This document shows, in pieces, positions 1 through 9,455 of a DNA stretch of 42,500 bases (position 1 is the first letter of the stretch; each line of letters opens with the position of its first letter). The notes beneath the pieces were generated by a model. The model did no database searches, was not told where the DNA came from, and saw only the letters and a list, made by a program, of their open reading frames with translations. This DNA comes from Prorocentrum cordatum. Its lineage: Eukaryota > Sar > Dinophyceae > Prorocentrales > Prorocentraceae. The position numbers and the translations under genes were made by a program. The stretch lies in assembly GCA_963575745.1 (NCBI GenBank), contig CAUYUJ010004744.1:1-42500 (forward strand), read 5' to 3'.

Positions 1-275
1 GGAGACATTTGGTCCGGCCGCGCCTCAGCCACACGGGACACCAGCGGGACACGGGCGGGACACCGCGGGCCCCCGGCCGCCCGGAAGGGAGACATTTGGT
101 CCGGCCGCGCCTCAGCCACAGGAGACTTTCTCTCGCCCGCCCACGCAGCTTCGCCTCGCCCGCACGGCACGCACGAACACGAAACCGAAATCGATTTCCC
201 GGTAGGGAGGCTCTCCGTTCCACTTCGATTTCACCCCCTCACCTCCGATACCTTTACGACCACCCTTCGGATGAT
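1..275. repeat. Left copy of a long direct repeat (window starts inside it)
   Basis: GC-rich block with GGGACACC-type units, then GGAGACATTTGGTCCGGCCG and a CTCAGCCACA motif, then the CACGAACACGAAACCGAAAT segment ending near CACCTCCGATAC. The same order of motifs, nearly base for base, recurs at 1545-1835, so the simple-repeat core at 296-1470 is bracketed by direct copies. The left end is cut off by the window edge. Confidence 0.9.
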
Positions 276-295
276 AAGGAGGTTCGGGGGGGGAG

Positions 296-525
296 GAACA
301 AACGTCTCACTCGATCGGTCTCACTATCGATCTCACTATCGATCTCAGTATCGGTCTCGCTCGATCGATCTCCCTCGATCGATCTCACAGTCGATCTCAC
401 TCGATCTATCTCACAATTGATCTGACTATCGATCTCACAATCGATCTCACAATCGATCTCACAATCGATATCACATTCGGTCTCACTATCGATCTCACTA
501 TCGATAGCACAACCGCTCTCACAAT
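296..525. repeat. TCGATCTCACTA-type tandem repeat
   Basis: Head-to-tail units of about 12-13 bases built on ATCGATCTCAC(T/A)A, about 17 units with small variations. The frames that stay open through it are periodic artefacts. Confidence 0.92.
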
Positions 526-1413
526 CAACGTCATCATCATCATCAACAACAACAACATCAACATCAACATCATCATCACCAACATCATCATAATCGGGAC
601 ACCGTCCTCATCATCAACACCAACATCATCATCATCATCACGGTCATCAACATCATCGGGACACCACCATCATCATCATCACCATCATCACAATCATCAT
701 CATCAGCATCATCATCAGCGACATCGGGACACAGTCATCGTCATCATCATCATCTTCAGCAGCAGCATCATCATCGGGACACCATCATGACCACCATCGT
801 TATCAACATCATCATCGTTTTCGGGACACCATCATCATCATCTCATCCTCATCATCGACATCATCATCATCAGCATCATCAACATCATCATCAGCATCAT
901 CATCATCGTCATCATCTGGGCACCATCATCATCATTACCAACATCAGCATCAACATCATCATCATCATCATCACAATCATCATCATCATCACCATCGGGA
1001 CGCCATCATCATCAACATCATCATCACCATCATAATAATCATGATCATCGGGACGCCATAATCATCATCAACCTCATCATCATCAACATCATCATCGTCA
1101 TCATCGGGACACAATCATAATCAGCATCATCAACATCAACATCATCATACTCATCATCATCGGGACACCATCATCGTCATCATCATGATCATCAACATAA
1201 TCATCATGATCATCATCATCCTCATCATCGGGACACCATCAGCATCATCATCATCGTCATCATCATCTTCATCAGCAGCATCATCATCATCATCATCGGG
1301 ACACCATCATCCTCATGTCATCATCATCATCGTCATCATCATCAGCAGCAGCAGCATCATCATCATCATCAGCATCACCATCATCATCATCAGCATCATC
1401 ATCATCATCTCAG

Positions 1414-1468
<55 letters not shown>

Positions 1469-1470
1469 GC
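526..1470. repeat. CAT/ATC triplet array with periodic GGGACACC interruptions
   Basis: Almost pure CAT and CAA/CAG-like triplets, interrupted roughly every 50-75 bases by CGGGACACC (for example near 596, 657, 775, 822, 976, 1106, 1160, 1228 and 1298). A pure (CAT)n run closes the array at about 1411-1467. His/Ser/Ile homopolymer frames here are not evidence of genes. Confidence 0.95.
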
Positions 1471-1835
1471 GGGACACCGCGGGACACCGGAGGGACACCG
1501 CGGGGCACCGCGGGACACCGCGGGACACCGCGGGACACCGGCGGGACACCGCGGGCCACCGGCCGCCCAGAAGGGAGACATTTGGTCCGGCCGCGCCTCA
1601 GCCACACGGGACTTTCGCGGGACACCGGCGGGACACCGCGGGCCACCGGCCGCCCGGAAGGGAGACATTTGGTCTGGCCGCGCCTCAGCCACAGGAGTTT
1701 TTTTCTCGCCCGCCCACGCAGCTTCGCCTCGCCCGCCCGCACGGCACGCACGAACACGAAACCGAAATCGATTTCCCGGTAGGGGGGCTCTCCGTTCCAC
1801 TTCGATCTCACCCCCTCACCTCCGATACTGCTGGT
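1468..1835. repeat. GGGACACCG satellite plus right copy of the flanking direct repeat
   Basis: From 1468 GGGACACCG units run head to tail. They pass into two successive copies of the GGAGACATTTGGTCCGGCCG block (second near 1660), then into a near-identical copy of 85-250. Differences from the left copy are a few substitutions and a short T-run and CCCG expansion. Confidence 0.9.
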
Positions 1836-2157
1836 TGCAAAGAGGAGCGAATTTTATACACCACCACCAAGAAGTGCTGTTTCTGCTTCAGGAACTCCAC
1901 GGCGCCTGCGTGCTGCGCCGCGCTCCTTTTCGCCGCGGCGTCGCAGCGTCGTCTGGCATGACCCTGCCCCTTACAATTTTTGTGATACATTATTGTTGCG
2001 GGCGGTGATGGTCCAAATATTGGCCTCGCACGGATGGAACAAAACACATCGACAAAACCAAACCATGAAATATTGTGTACAAAAAGCAACACGCGGAGGG
2101 GACCGGACACGCTGCAGACAGAGTCACGGAAGAGGAGAGTAGTATTCACATTGTTGT
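1836..2157. other. Non-repetitive stretch without a supported gene
   Basis: More balanced base composition than its neighbours. On the minus strand a frame across about 1812-2000 reads like ordinary protein (a segment including GAVEFLKQKQHFLVVVYKIR), but it runs straight into the flanking repeat and has no start or end that I can defend. It could be an exon fragment or chance. Confidence 0.3.
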
Positions 2158-2242
2158 GATTGTGGAGGGAGGAGGGAGGAGGGAGGAGGGAGGAGGGAGG
2201 AGGAAGCGGAGGAAGCGGAGGAAGCGGAGGAGAGAGGAGGCC
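2158..2242. repeat. GGAGGGA / GGAAGC purine tract
   Basis: About 85 bases of GGAGGGA units followed by GGAAGCGGA units, purine-rich on the plus strand. Confidence 0.9.
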
Positions 2243-3829
2243 GTGCAGCAGAAGCATCAGAGGGCGGAGACGGCGGCAGCGCTGCTCCGCGCCCCGCGGA
2301 GCTCGGCAGACCGCGGCATGCCGCGCCCTCCCGCAGCACGCCCGCGGGCTCGGGGAGGCCGCTCGGGGCCGCCCCCCCGCCGGTGTTGCCGCCCACTCAG
2401 GTCGGCGGGCGGGCGGCAACGGTCAGGGGCGGCCCGCCCGACCCCCAGCGGCCCAGCCCCTTCCGTGACGTCCCCCTCGCCTCGCCCCAAGGCGTGTTGT
2501 GTGCGGCCCGAGGGAAGCTGCAAAGGCGGGGATGTTGTCACGGGAGGTCACGGGAGGGGATGGGTCGCTAGGGGTCGGTTAGGCCTCGCCCGAGACAGGG
2601 GGGGGGGGGGGGGCAAGAAACGTGCGGCGGGTTCGTACCGTGCAGTACGGTGGGCCAGTGGGGGCGCTCGTGCGGGAATCGTCGGAGGTCTGGGGTCTGG
2701 ACGGTGTGGTCGCTGGAGGTCTTCGTGTGTGGAGCCCTGGTGGTGCCTCCAGAGCCGCCCCTGGCGTGCTCCGCGCGCCATCGAGGGGAGCCCAGCGCCG
2801 ATCCAAGAAGTCCGCGCGGACCTGGGGCACTTTCTGCATCGCGGTGGGGGGCGCTCGTGAAGGAGTGTGCCCGGGAGGCTTCGGACCCTGGAGGTTTCCT
2901 CATCTGCTGAGGGCGTATCCGAGGCCAAGCCTCAGGGGAGTTCCGCGGGCTTCCAGACCCTGGGTTCTGCAGCTCTTTCGGCTGGGCGGCCTGCTCAGCA
3001 CATCATGCCAGCACTCGAGGGAGTGCTGGCCTCTTTCGGTTTCGCCTCCGTCGAGGAGGCTTGCGTTCGAGGGCGCCGTGCTGTGACCGAGGGAGCGGCG
3101 AGGGCCGCTCAGCGTCAGGAGGTTGACCCCTAGCCCACGGGGCTGAGCTGGGGTCGAGGCTTTGGGCTTTGGCCCCCTGTGGGTCCCTCCTGGGCGCCGT
3201 GCGCGTGCGGCGTCCCCCAGAATTCATTTGCGAGCAAGCCCCCCCAGGGCCAGAGGTGAGAAAGATGCCCTCACTGTATCGGTTAACCGACCCTTCTCCC
3301 CGTCCCCATCACCATCCAGACTTTCACCATCTCCCCCCCCCAGTTGGGGACATACCCAGCGAGGCCCGGGGAAAGCGGCCTACATCCCCATCTCTAGGGG
3401 GGGACGTCGGCAGTGGGGCCCAGGCCACGCCCATGGGGACAGGGGTTGGTTCAGCGATGCTCGCGAGCGTGCGTCTGGTTCGTGTCCTGTTTCGGCAGCA
3501 GATCATGCGAGTTTTGCGTGCCCTCGTAGTTGGATTCCGCTGACGGGGTTGGCCGCGCCAGCACACGCAGGCGAGAACTCTTCCGCCTCTGAGTGGCCTT
3601 TCCTTCCCCCCCCCCCGCCGCGGCCGCCCCCTCTGCCCTCTTCCCGCTCTTGCACGCTGGCCAATTCGCTTCTCGGTGCCCCCGTTTAGCTCTATCGCTG
3701 GTGCAGCCAACTCTGCCTCGCCGCCGACGAAAAGTGCCCTCGCAGTTCCGTCCTTCGAGTGCATGGGCGTCGACCAGCGTCTGGCCATCGATGAGATAAC
3801 GCCAATGCGATGGTTCGTGTCGTGTCGTG
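2243..3829. other. GC-rich stretch, no supported gene
   Basis: Several overlapping frames are open on both strands, as expected from GC content, and none has consistent coding character. It contains a poly-G run near 2598-2613 and a short palindrome near 3008-3030 (CCAGCACTC ... GAGTGCTGG). The segment at about 3490-3545 (CGGCAGCAGATCATGCGAG) looks like a decayed relative of the repeats at 34976 and 37167. Confidence 0.4.
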
Positions 3830-3839
3830 CCAGCTTCGG

Positions 3840-3975
3840 CGTTGGTTTCTGACACCGTGTGGATCGTTCAACGTCGACCGATTCTGGGTGGCCGGCGGAG
3901 TTCGACCTTGAATGCCGACGGCGAGGTCGCCGCCGGTCGACACGACGCGAACCTACCAGCCAGGGGCGGTCGAGG
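3840..3975 (-). repeat. Inverted partner of the repeat at 37895-38060
   Basis: Read on the minus strand, this carries in order GGTAGGTTCG.GTCGTGTCGAC, a GGTC(A)AGGT.GAAC segment, CCAGAATCGG and finally ACACGGTGTCAG. The same series occurs on the plus strand at 37895-38060, with gaps and substitutions. Confidence 0.65.
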
Positions 3976-4141
3976 ATTCCAGGGAAGTGGCTTGAAAAGG
4001 AGCCCCGAGCGTCGCCTCAGCTGCCGCCGCGGGCCCCGAAGGCGCACGGCAGGTGAACGATGCTGAGCCGAACGTTTGACGTCGGGAGCTTTTGGGTAGC
4101 GCGTCGGGCCGCCGGCCGCTGTACTCAGCCACGCGCAGGGG

Positions 4142-4274
4142 GGTGGGGAGAGGGGGGAGGGCTTCTTAGAAGCACCCCTGCTTCTTAGAAGGCGCGGGCC
4201 TGATCTGCAGATGCAAGGCCGGCGCCTTCTAAGAAGCGGCCCCCCTCTAAGAAGCCCTCCCCCCTCCCTCCACC
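4142..4274. repeat. Nested fold-back element (two stacked inverted repeats)
   Basis: The inner stem pairs 4180-4200 with 4217-4237 (20 of 21 bases by eye) around a 16-base loop. An outer stem pairs GGTGGGGAGAGGGGGGAGGG plus CTTCTTAGA (from 4142) with its complement ending at 4274. A relative of the inner stem and right arm is at 37001-37122. RNA from either strand would fold strongly. It could be a non-autonomous transposon or a structured-RNA locus. Confidence 0.85.
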
Positions 4275-4344
4275 CCCTTGTGCGCGCCGCCAATGTACGC
4301 TCTCCACTCCCCGGGCTATACACATTTCAGTCCCCGGGCTGTAC

Positions 4345-4450
4345 GCCTCCCAGTCCCCAGGTTTCGACGTCCCGAGCGGGTGCCAGCGTCCCACCCCGCG
4401 GAGAGGAGCGGCACGCTGTCCACCCGCAGGGCGTGTCGCCGGGGCCGCCG
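4345..4450 (+). repeat. Dispersed repeat related to 38205-38320
   Basis: Both copies carry CGACGTCCCGAGC or AACGTCCCGAGCC, then a GCGGAGCG(G/A)CACGCT(G/A)TCC segment and a GCAGGGC(G/A)T motif in the same order and similar spacing. The identity is diverged but collinear. Confidence 0.6.
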
Positions 4451-4461
4451 TGGCGACATCG

Positions 4462-4640
4462 ACGTCGCCCCAACATATGTGTGCGTCGCCCACCCGCTGG
4501 GTCGACGCGCGCACCGAGAAGTCTTATATCATACGATTCGTGGCGGGCGTTTTCTGGCCATACCAGTCGTGAAACGATGTGCTGCAATATGGTTATGCCA
4601 TATTTTCGGGCTGGACGCACACCTCCAAGGAGGGCACATC
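4462..4640 (+). repeat. Dispersed repeat with a shared open frame (partner 35590-35755)
   Basis: The two copies align without length change over about 50 codons. Both translate, in the same relative frame, to segments sharing RRE(V/I)L, RGGRFL, then IW and FG at the same spacing, and DA.LQG.H. Differences fall at first and second codon positions as well as third, so the shared frame does not by itself show selection on protein. It may be a decayed coding piece of a mobile element. The product is unknown. Confidence 0.6.
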
Positions 4641-4732
4641 GTACTAGTAGGCTGTGGGCGTCCCAGGACACGGTATCCAAGAGTTCCCGACCGAACTGCC
4701 CCCCCTCGGCGGCAAGCGGGGGGGAATTGAGA

Positions 4733-4889
4733 AGGAAAAGGCCTTCTCAGAAGGCAGCGGGGCTTTTCAGAAACCCTCGCGCCCTCTGACACGTTTTCTG
4801 CGTCGTCGGGGGAGGCTTCGAAAACGTTTCAGAAGGCCCGGGGACTTCCGAGCCTTGTGAGAAGGCCCGCCCACTCTCACTTCCCCCCT
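4733..4889. repeat. Cluster of CTTCTnAGAAG-type short palindromes
   Basis: CCTTCTCAGAAGG, CTTTTCAGAAAC, GTTTCAGAAGG and TTGTGAGAAGGCCCGCCC follow one another about 20-40 bases apart. Similar series lie at 24535-24625 (sharing GGGGGAGGCTTCGAAAA), 32610-32670 (sharing GGACTTC.GAGCCTT and AGAAGGCCCGCCC) and 38797-38860. It looks like a dispersed repeat family. Confidence 0.65.
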
Positions 4890-4894
4890 GATTC

Positions 4895-5089
4895 TCGGGC
4901 CAGGCGAAAGGGGGGGATCGGGAAAGGGGGGGTTACGAAATCTGCTGCATGCAGCTGGTTTCGGCCCCACCGAGGGGCCCATTCCTCGATACATAGTCGC
5001 CTCTGGCGCCCGGAGGCGCCGGGAAAATCAGCTACGTGAGCTGATTCTCAAACCCCCCCTTTGCTATCCCCCCCTTTCGCCCGACCCGA
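4895..5089. mobile_element. 195-bp terminal-inverted-repeat element, copy 1
   Basis: A non-autonomous, MITE-like element. The left end TCGGGCCAGGCGAAAG and the right end, read on the other strand as TCGGGTCGGGCGAAAG, start inverted repeats of about 47 bases rich in G/C runs. It is flanked on both sides by GATTC (4890-4894 and 5090-5094), a 5-bp target-site duplication. It has no coding capacity. Internal features include the perfect palindrome GCTGCATGCAGC and TCAGCTACGTGAGCTGA. Copy 2 at 7191-7385 has exactly the same length and about nine differences by eye. The superfamily cannot be assigned from the sequence alone. Confidence 0.93.
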
Positions 5090-5094
5090 GATTC

Positions 5095-5282
5095 GCCGCC
5101 GAGAACTGCCCCCCCCCGTTGACGAACACCCGATCGGAGGACGTCTGCCGCCCACCCCTCGCCGCTCTGGACCGGGGCCGATCCCTGGCCCAGAGGATCG
5201 GCGACCTCCTCGAGAGCGCGGCTACGGCATGGTGAGCGGTCAGAGGAAAGTATGCCTTGCGGCTGGGTGCCCCGAATTCTTC
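5095..5282. other. Non-repetitive GC-rich spacer
   Basis: I see no supported gene or repeat here. Confidence 0.4.
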
Positions 5283-5445
5283 CAAGGGGTGCACCGAGGA
5301 GAAAAAACACACACAGACACACTTAGTCGTCGATTCACCAGAAATATGGGAAACATGGGCAGGGGGGGAGACAGAAACCCAGAAAATATGGTTAACTATG
5401 GGGAATGCTTTTATTAGTGTGCATTTCTTCGTGTGTCCCAGGGCC
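5283..5445 (+). repeat. Dispersed repeat, partner at 19990-20135
   Basis: Both copies have an ACACACAC-like start, TCGTC.ATTC, then ATA(T/C)GGGAAA.CATGGG, a G-run, GA.AGAA..CC, CTATG, a GGGGA motif and an ending of GTGTGCATTTCTTCGTGTGTCC type. They are collinear over about 140 bases and moderately diverged. Confidence 0.7.
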
Positions 5446-5559
5446 CCTTCAACAATGCAACGTTGGTGCCCGAGCGCAGCAGAACTGCGACCGAGGAGGA
5501 CGCCGGAGCGAAGACACACGGCGCGGCGCGCCTCCCTGGCTTGGCAGGGCGGGGGGGGG

Positions 5560-5695
5560 GAGTAAGGCCCGTCCCTTGCGTGGTCCTTCGTGGGGGCCCT
5601 GGGCCCTTGCGTGGTTCTTCGTGGGGTCCCTGGGGTCTCTTGCGTGGTCCTTCGTGGGGGAGGAGTAAGGCCAGTCCCTTGCGTGGTCTCCGGGA
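5560..5695. repeat. Tandem repeat of CTTGCGTGGTCCTTCGTGGG units
   Basis: Four imperfect units spaced roughly 40 bases apart; the last is truncated into TGCGTGGTCTCCGGGAG. Confidence 0.88.
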
Positions 5696-6045
5696 GTTGG
5701 CAGACATCTGGACGCAATCTGGGCGAGCACTGCACGAGAGCGGGGCGAGGGGTTTGGTCGAAGTCTGGGCGGCAGCCGGTCGGCACCACGTTCATACGAG
5801 AGGGCCGCGGAGGCCCACGGAGAGGCTTCCACGCGGAGGCTAAGGCTCGCCCGGGATCCCGCGCCCAGGATCGGCCCAGGCCAGGAGTGCGTGGAGGCGG
5901 GGAGTGGGCGTCCTCCGCCCCGCGGCTCCCCTCCCCTCCGGGGGCGCCTGGCGGGCGCGCCGCGGCCGCATGGCGAAGCCCGGGGGCGCGATGGGCGGCG
6001 GCATGCCGGGGGGTGCTCCTGAGGGGGTCGAGGGCAGGCCTGGGT
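5696..6045. other. GC-rich spacer without a supported gene
   Basis: Open frames exist on the plus strand, but they are Gly/Ala/Arg-rich and overlap one another. Nothing is recognised. Confidence 0.35.
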
Positions 6046-6241
6046 CTAGGCCTACCAGTCGGGGCCCTGAAGAAGGAACCCTTTTGGTTGGGGAGGGGCT
6101 CCGCGTTCCTTCAGTGTTTCGCAGCTTGCCTCAGGTTGTCCTTACGTTTTCGATGGGAAATCGAAGTTTAACTTATGGAAAAAAAGGGCCCCGTTCCTTA
6201 TTTAGGGTTCCTTGGGTCAAGGCCCCGACTGTAGGCCTACC
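6046..6241. repeat. Fold-back element 1 of a nested pair
   Basis: The left arm, about 6046-6083 (starting TAGGCCTACCAGTCGGGGCC and running to AGGAACCCT), is complementary to about 6202-6241 (AGGGTTCCTTGGGTCAAGG... to GTAGGCCTAC). The arms are about 38 bases with a few mismatches, around a 118-base spacer. The right arm abuts the next fold-back. Confidence 0.85.
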
Positions 6242-6394
6242 AGATGGGGTCCGAGCAGATGGGGTTGGATGATCGCGCCGCGTCGGCGATGCATTGGCGG
6301 TGCGTCTCGATTGTCTCCACGCCGACGTCGCCGATGCATCGTCGATGCGGCGCGATCTTGCGACCCCATCTGCTCCGACTCCATCTAGGAGGCC
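6234..6394. repeat. Fold-back element 2, ~66-base arms
   Basis: The left arm 6234-6300 contains GAGCAGATGGGGT, GATCGCGCCGC and CGATGCAT. The right arm 6329-6394 carries their complements in reverse order. I count roughly ten mismatches over 66 bases, around a 28-base spacer. It is a MITE-like or fold-back element candidate. Confidence 0.88.
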
Positions 6395-6767
6395 TCTAGG
6401 GGGGCTTCTGGACACCCGGGCGTCGCAAGCAGAACGGCTGCGAGGCTTCTCGCCCCCCCTGTTCAAGCCTCGGGCCAGCACTGCTCGAGCAGTGCCGCAG
6501 AAGGATGGGGCCGAGAACTCCGGCCGCGAGCTTCTCACGACGTCGTGGCCTCTTCGCGACGTCGGTTCTCAGAGGGTTTCGGTCCGACCCGAGGCTCCGC
6601 CGTCGTGGGAAGAAGGACCACGTCGTGAGGGAATCCTGGCTGGGGCTGTCCGTCCCGCCGTTCTGTGGCATCTCTGGGGCCATAATCGACGTGTGAGCGC
6701 CTCTGGGCACGAAAGAGACAAACAACGCCCATCGCTTGTTTTCACGACGCCCAGATCTGAGGCGTCG
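6395..6767. other. Spacer without a supported gene
   Basis: The one clear structure is a perfect 18-base palindrome, GCACTGCTCGAGCAGTGC, near 6478-6495. CACGACGTCGTGG and related short palindromes follow near 6536-6630. No gene is seen. Confidence 0.4.
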
Positions 6768-6899
6768 TGAGGAGGAGGAGGAGGAGGAGGAGGAGGAGGA
6801 GGAGGAGGAGGAGGAGGGCGGAGGAGGAGGAGGAGGCGGAGGAGGAGGGGGAGGAGGAGGAGGAGGAGGAGGAGGAGGAGGAGGAGGAGGAGGAGGAGC
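6768..6899. repeat. (GGA)n microsatellite
   Basis: About 130 bases of nearly pure GGA with a few GGC interruptions. Confidence 0.97.
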
Positions 6900-7185
6900 T
6901 TTAGCCTGCAGGGCCTCAGAAGCCTTGCGCGTGTTGGAGTGGGACCGAAGCCAGTCCAAACATGGCAAGGTGCACGGGTGCTGTTATTGAAATGAGGCGC
7001 TGTGGGCTGGGCAGGGGAAAGTCCCTTCTGCCTTCCACCCCCTTTGGAACCCTCCCGGGCATCGCGGCTCCAGAGCTGTGCTCGCCCAAGCTGGCGCTCG
7101 GCGCAGCGCTGTGCGCCAGCGGCCTGCTGGGGCTGCTGGGGCTGGTGATGCGGTCGCTGCCCCTGGAGGCCCTGTCGTCGGAGGG
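6900..7185. other. Short non-repetitive spacer
   Basis: The frame from 6962 is open on the plus strand and includes a Leu/Gly-rich stretch at about 7100-7160, but it continues unchanged into the 195-bp element. That argues against it being one gene. Confidence 0.35.
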
Positions 7186-7190
7186 AAGTA

Positions 7191-7385
7191 TCGGGCCGGA
7201 CGAAAGGGGGGGATTGGGAAAGGGGGGGTTACGAAGTTTGCTGCATGCAGCTGGTTTCGGCCCCACCGAGGGGCCCATTCCTCGATACATAGCGGCCTCT
7301 GGCGCCCAGAGGCACCGGGAAAATCAGCTACGTGAGCTGATTCTCAAACCCCCCCTTTGCTATCCCCCCCTTTCGCCCGACCCGA
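7191..7385. mobile_element. 195-bp terminal-inverted-repeat element, copy 2
   Basis: Same ends and same length as the copy at 4895-5089. It is flanked by AAGTA on both sides (7186-7190 and 7386-7390), a target duplication different in sequence from that of copy 1. That shows two independent insertions rather than a segmental duplication. It is non-coding. Confidence 0.94.
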
Positions 7386-7504
7386 AAGTACGGCAGGTTT
7401 GCGCAGCCTTGACGCCGCGGCGATGCTGGCGTGGGCGTTCAAGGTTCAACCGCCTCTGGGTGCCCATGGCCCCAGGACGCGCTGACAACAACGAGGGGGC
7501 ACCT

Positions 7505-7665
7505 GTGGATGCTCCTCTGCTTGAAAAGGGGTGTGTGCTCGCACATCCCTCCCCCCCCCTTGACAGGGGGGGGGGAGTTTCGGACCCCCCCCCTTTCAAA
7601 GGGGTGGGGACGGGGGTTTTGGAGCCCCACCCCCTCTGCGCTGGGAGCTCCGTATCCCACCCTTC
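7505..7665. repeat. Cluster of G-run/C-run palindromes
   Basis: CTTGAAAAGGGG near 7521 is complementary to the CCCCCCTTTCAAAG segment near 7587. A CCCCCCCCCTTGACAGGGGG core lies between them, and GGGGTGGGG ... CCCCACCCC follows. It is probably a decayed inverted-repeat element. I found no target duplication. Confidence 0.6.
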
Positions 7666-7756
7666 TGGCGTGAAGAGGGGGAGCCGCTGCCCTCCGGACA
7701 TCCCGATCCCCGGGCCTCTGGACATCCCGATCCTTTTCTTGGGCCGCCTCATGGGC

Positions 7757-8245
7757 AGGGTGTTAGGGCTGTTGTGGCAGGGTTGGAGTGGCAGGGTTAC
7801 AGTGTTTGGGTTAGGGTGTTGTCGGGTTGGGGTGTTAGGGTTATTGTGTTTCGAGATTAAGGTGTTAGGGTTATGGTGTCAGGTGTGAGGTTCGGTTGTT
7901 TTCGGGTGAAGGTGTTAGGTTTAGGTTTAGTGTCAATGAAGTTACGGTGAGGGTGTTCTTATTTTTGTCGGGGGGTGGTAGGGTCAGGGATAGGGTGGTA
8001 GGGCTAATGTGTCAGGGTGTCAAGGTGAGGGTTGGGGTGTTCAGGCTGTGGTTTTAGAGTTACATGGGGTGTTAGGGTTAGTGTGTGAGGGTGGAGGGGG
8101 GCGACTCAGGGTGCTGGGGTTTGGTGTTAGGGCTAGGGTGTTAGGGTCAGGGCGGCGTTAGGGTGTTAGGGCTAGGGTTAGGGTCAGGGTTAGGGTGTCA
8201 GGTATAGGGTGTTTGGGTTTGGGTGTTAGGGTTCGGGTCACCTAG
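7757..8245 (+). repeat. Degenerate telomere-like tract (GTGTTAGGGTTAGGG)
   Basis: TTAGGG and GTTAGGGTTAGGGTG-type units recur through about 490 bases with variable spacers such as GGTGT and GGGGT. It is not a clean telomere. A second tract with the same character and orientation lies at 13470-13870. Confidence 0.85.
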
Positions 8246-8378
8246 TGCTTGCGCGGATCGTTCCCCCCCGCCACAAGCCCTTCCATCAGGTCGACCTATC
8301 TTCTCTTCGCGTGAACGCGGTCTTGAGCGTGTTCTGAAACCCTCTGGACCAGAACGTGCTCCCCCTCCCCTCCCCCCC

Positions 8379-8590
8379 CATAAACGTAACGCCTTCCCTC
8401 CCCCTCCCCGTAGTGCGCCTCCAGCACTGCCATTGTGATGCCCGCAGGCTGCTGTGGTGCTTGCAGGCTACTTTAACGTTCGTCGTCGTGTCCGAGAGCC
8501 TCACAAGGCCTGTAGACGCTTCCAGAGGCCTCTGGAGATCTCCTGAGGCTTCGGGAGACATTTGTAGACCTTCAGAGGCGGCCGTGGTGG
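8379..8590 (+). repeat. Conserved module preceding a GTC array, copy 1 (long form)
   Basis: Begins at CATAAACGTAACGCC and includes GTAGTGCGCCTCC, GCAGGCTGCTG, GTAGACGCTTCCAGAGGCCT and finally GACCTTCAGAGGCGGCC, directly followed by GTC triplets. The long form recurs at 10361-10550. Shorter forms are at 9312-9455, 10083-10182 and 12595-12692. Confidence 0.88.
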
Positions 8591-8601
8591 CCGTCGTCGT
8601 G

Positions 8602-8683
<82 letters not shown>

Positions 8684-8812
8684 CCGTCTCTTTCTCCGTC
8701 CTCGTCGTCGTCGTCGTCGTCGTCGTCGGCGTCGTCGTAGTCGTCGTCGTGATCGTCGCTTTAGCCGTCGTCACCGCCGTCGTCGTCCCCGTCCCCGTCC
8801 CCGTCCTCGTCG

Positions 8813-8855
<43 letters not shown>

Positions 8856-9051
8856 TGTTGCCGTCGTCGTCCTCGTCGCCGGCATCGTCGTAGTCGTCGT
8901 CGTGACCGTCGCTTTAGTGGTCGTCACCGTCGTCCTCGTCCCCGTCCCCGTCCTCGTCCCTGTGGTCGTCGTCCTCCTCGTCCTCGTCGTCGTCGTCGTC
9001 GTCATCGTCGCCGTCGTCGTCGTCGACTTCTTCGTCAGGTGGCCGCGGTAG

Positions 9052-9109
<58 letters not shown>

Positions 9110-9311
9110 GGTCGTCGTCGTCGTCGTCGTCGTCGTCGGAGTCTTGTCGTTGTTGCCGTCGTCGTCGTCCTCGTCGTCTGCGTCGTCGTCGTGATCGTCG
9201 CTTTAGTCGTCGTCGTCCTCGTCCTCGTCCCCGTCCCGCCCTCGTCCCGTCGTCGTTGTCGTCGTCGTCGTCGTCGTCCTTGTCCCTGTGGTCGTCGTCG
9301 TCGTCGTCGTC
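8591..9311 (+). repeat. GTC/CGT triplet array with higher-order structure
   Basis: Blocks of GTC triplets alternate with CCCGTCCCCGTCCTCGTC segments and the recurring phrase GATCGTCGCTTTAGCCGTC or its variants (near 8751, 8904 and 9193). It is a higher-order tandem repeat. Valine-, serine- or arginine-only frames here are artefacts. Confidence 0.95.
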
Positions 9312-9455
9312 GTTTTCGCCGAGGGGCTTGAAGGGCCTCCAGACGTCTCCAGAGAACTCCGCTCCCGAGACCTACTGAGACCTTTAGAAGACCTCCTGAG
9401 ACCTCCCGAGACCTCCGCTCCGGAAACCTCTAGAGACCTTCAGAAGCGGCCGTCG
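9312..9455 (+). repeat. GTC-array module, copy 2
   Basis: TTTTCGCCGAGGGGCTTGAA leads into GGGCCTCCAGACGTCTCCAG, several GAGACCTCC repeats, and an ending of GAGACCTTCAGAAGCGGCC before GTC triplets. The middle is expanded relative to the other short copies. Confidence 0.85.

Noticed and set aside
4153-4258. TTCTTAGAAG words as heat-shock elements
   Set aside because: The spacing between TTC and GAA is three bases rather than two, and the words are part of a fold-back repeat.
7757-8245. True telomere or chromosome end
   Set aside because: The repeats are too degenerate, and non-telomeric sequence continues on both sides.
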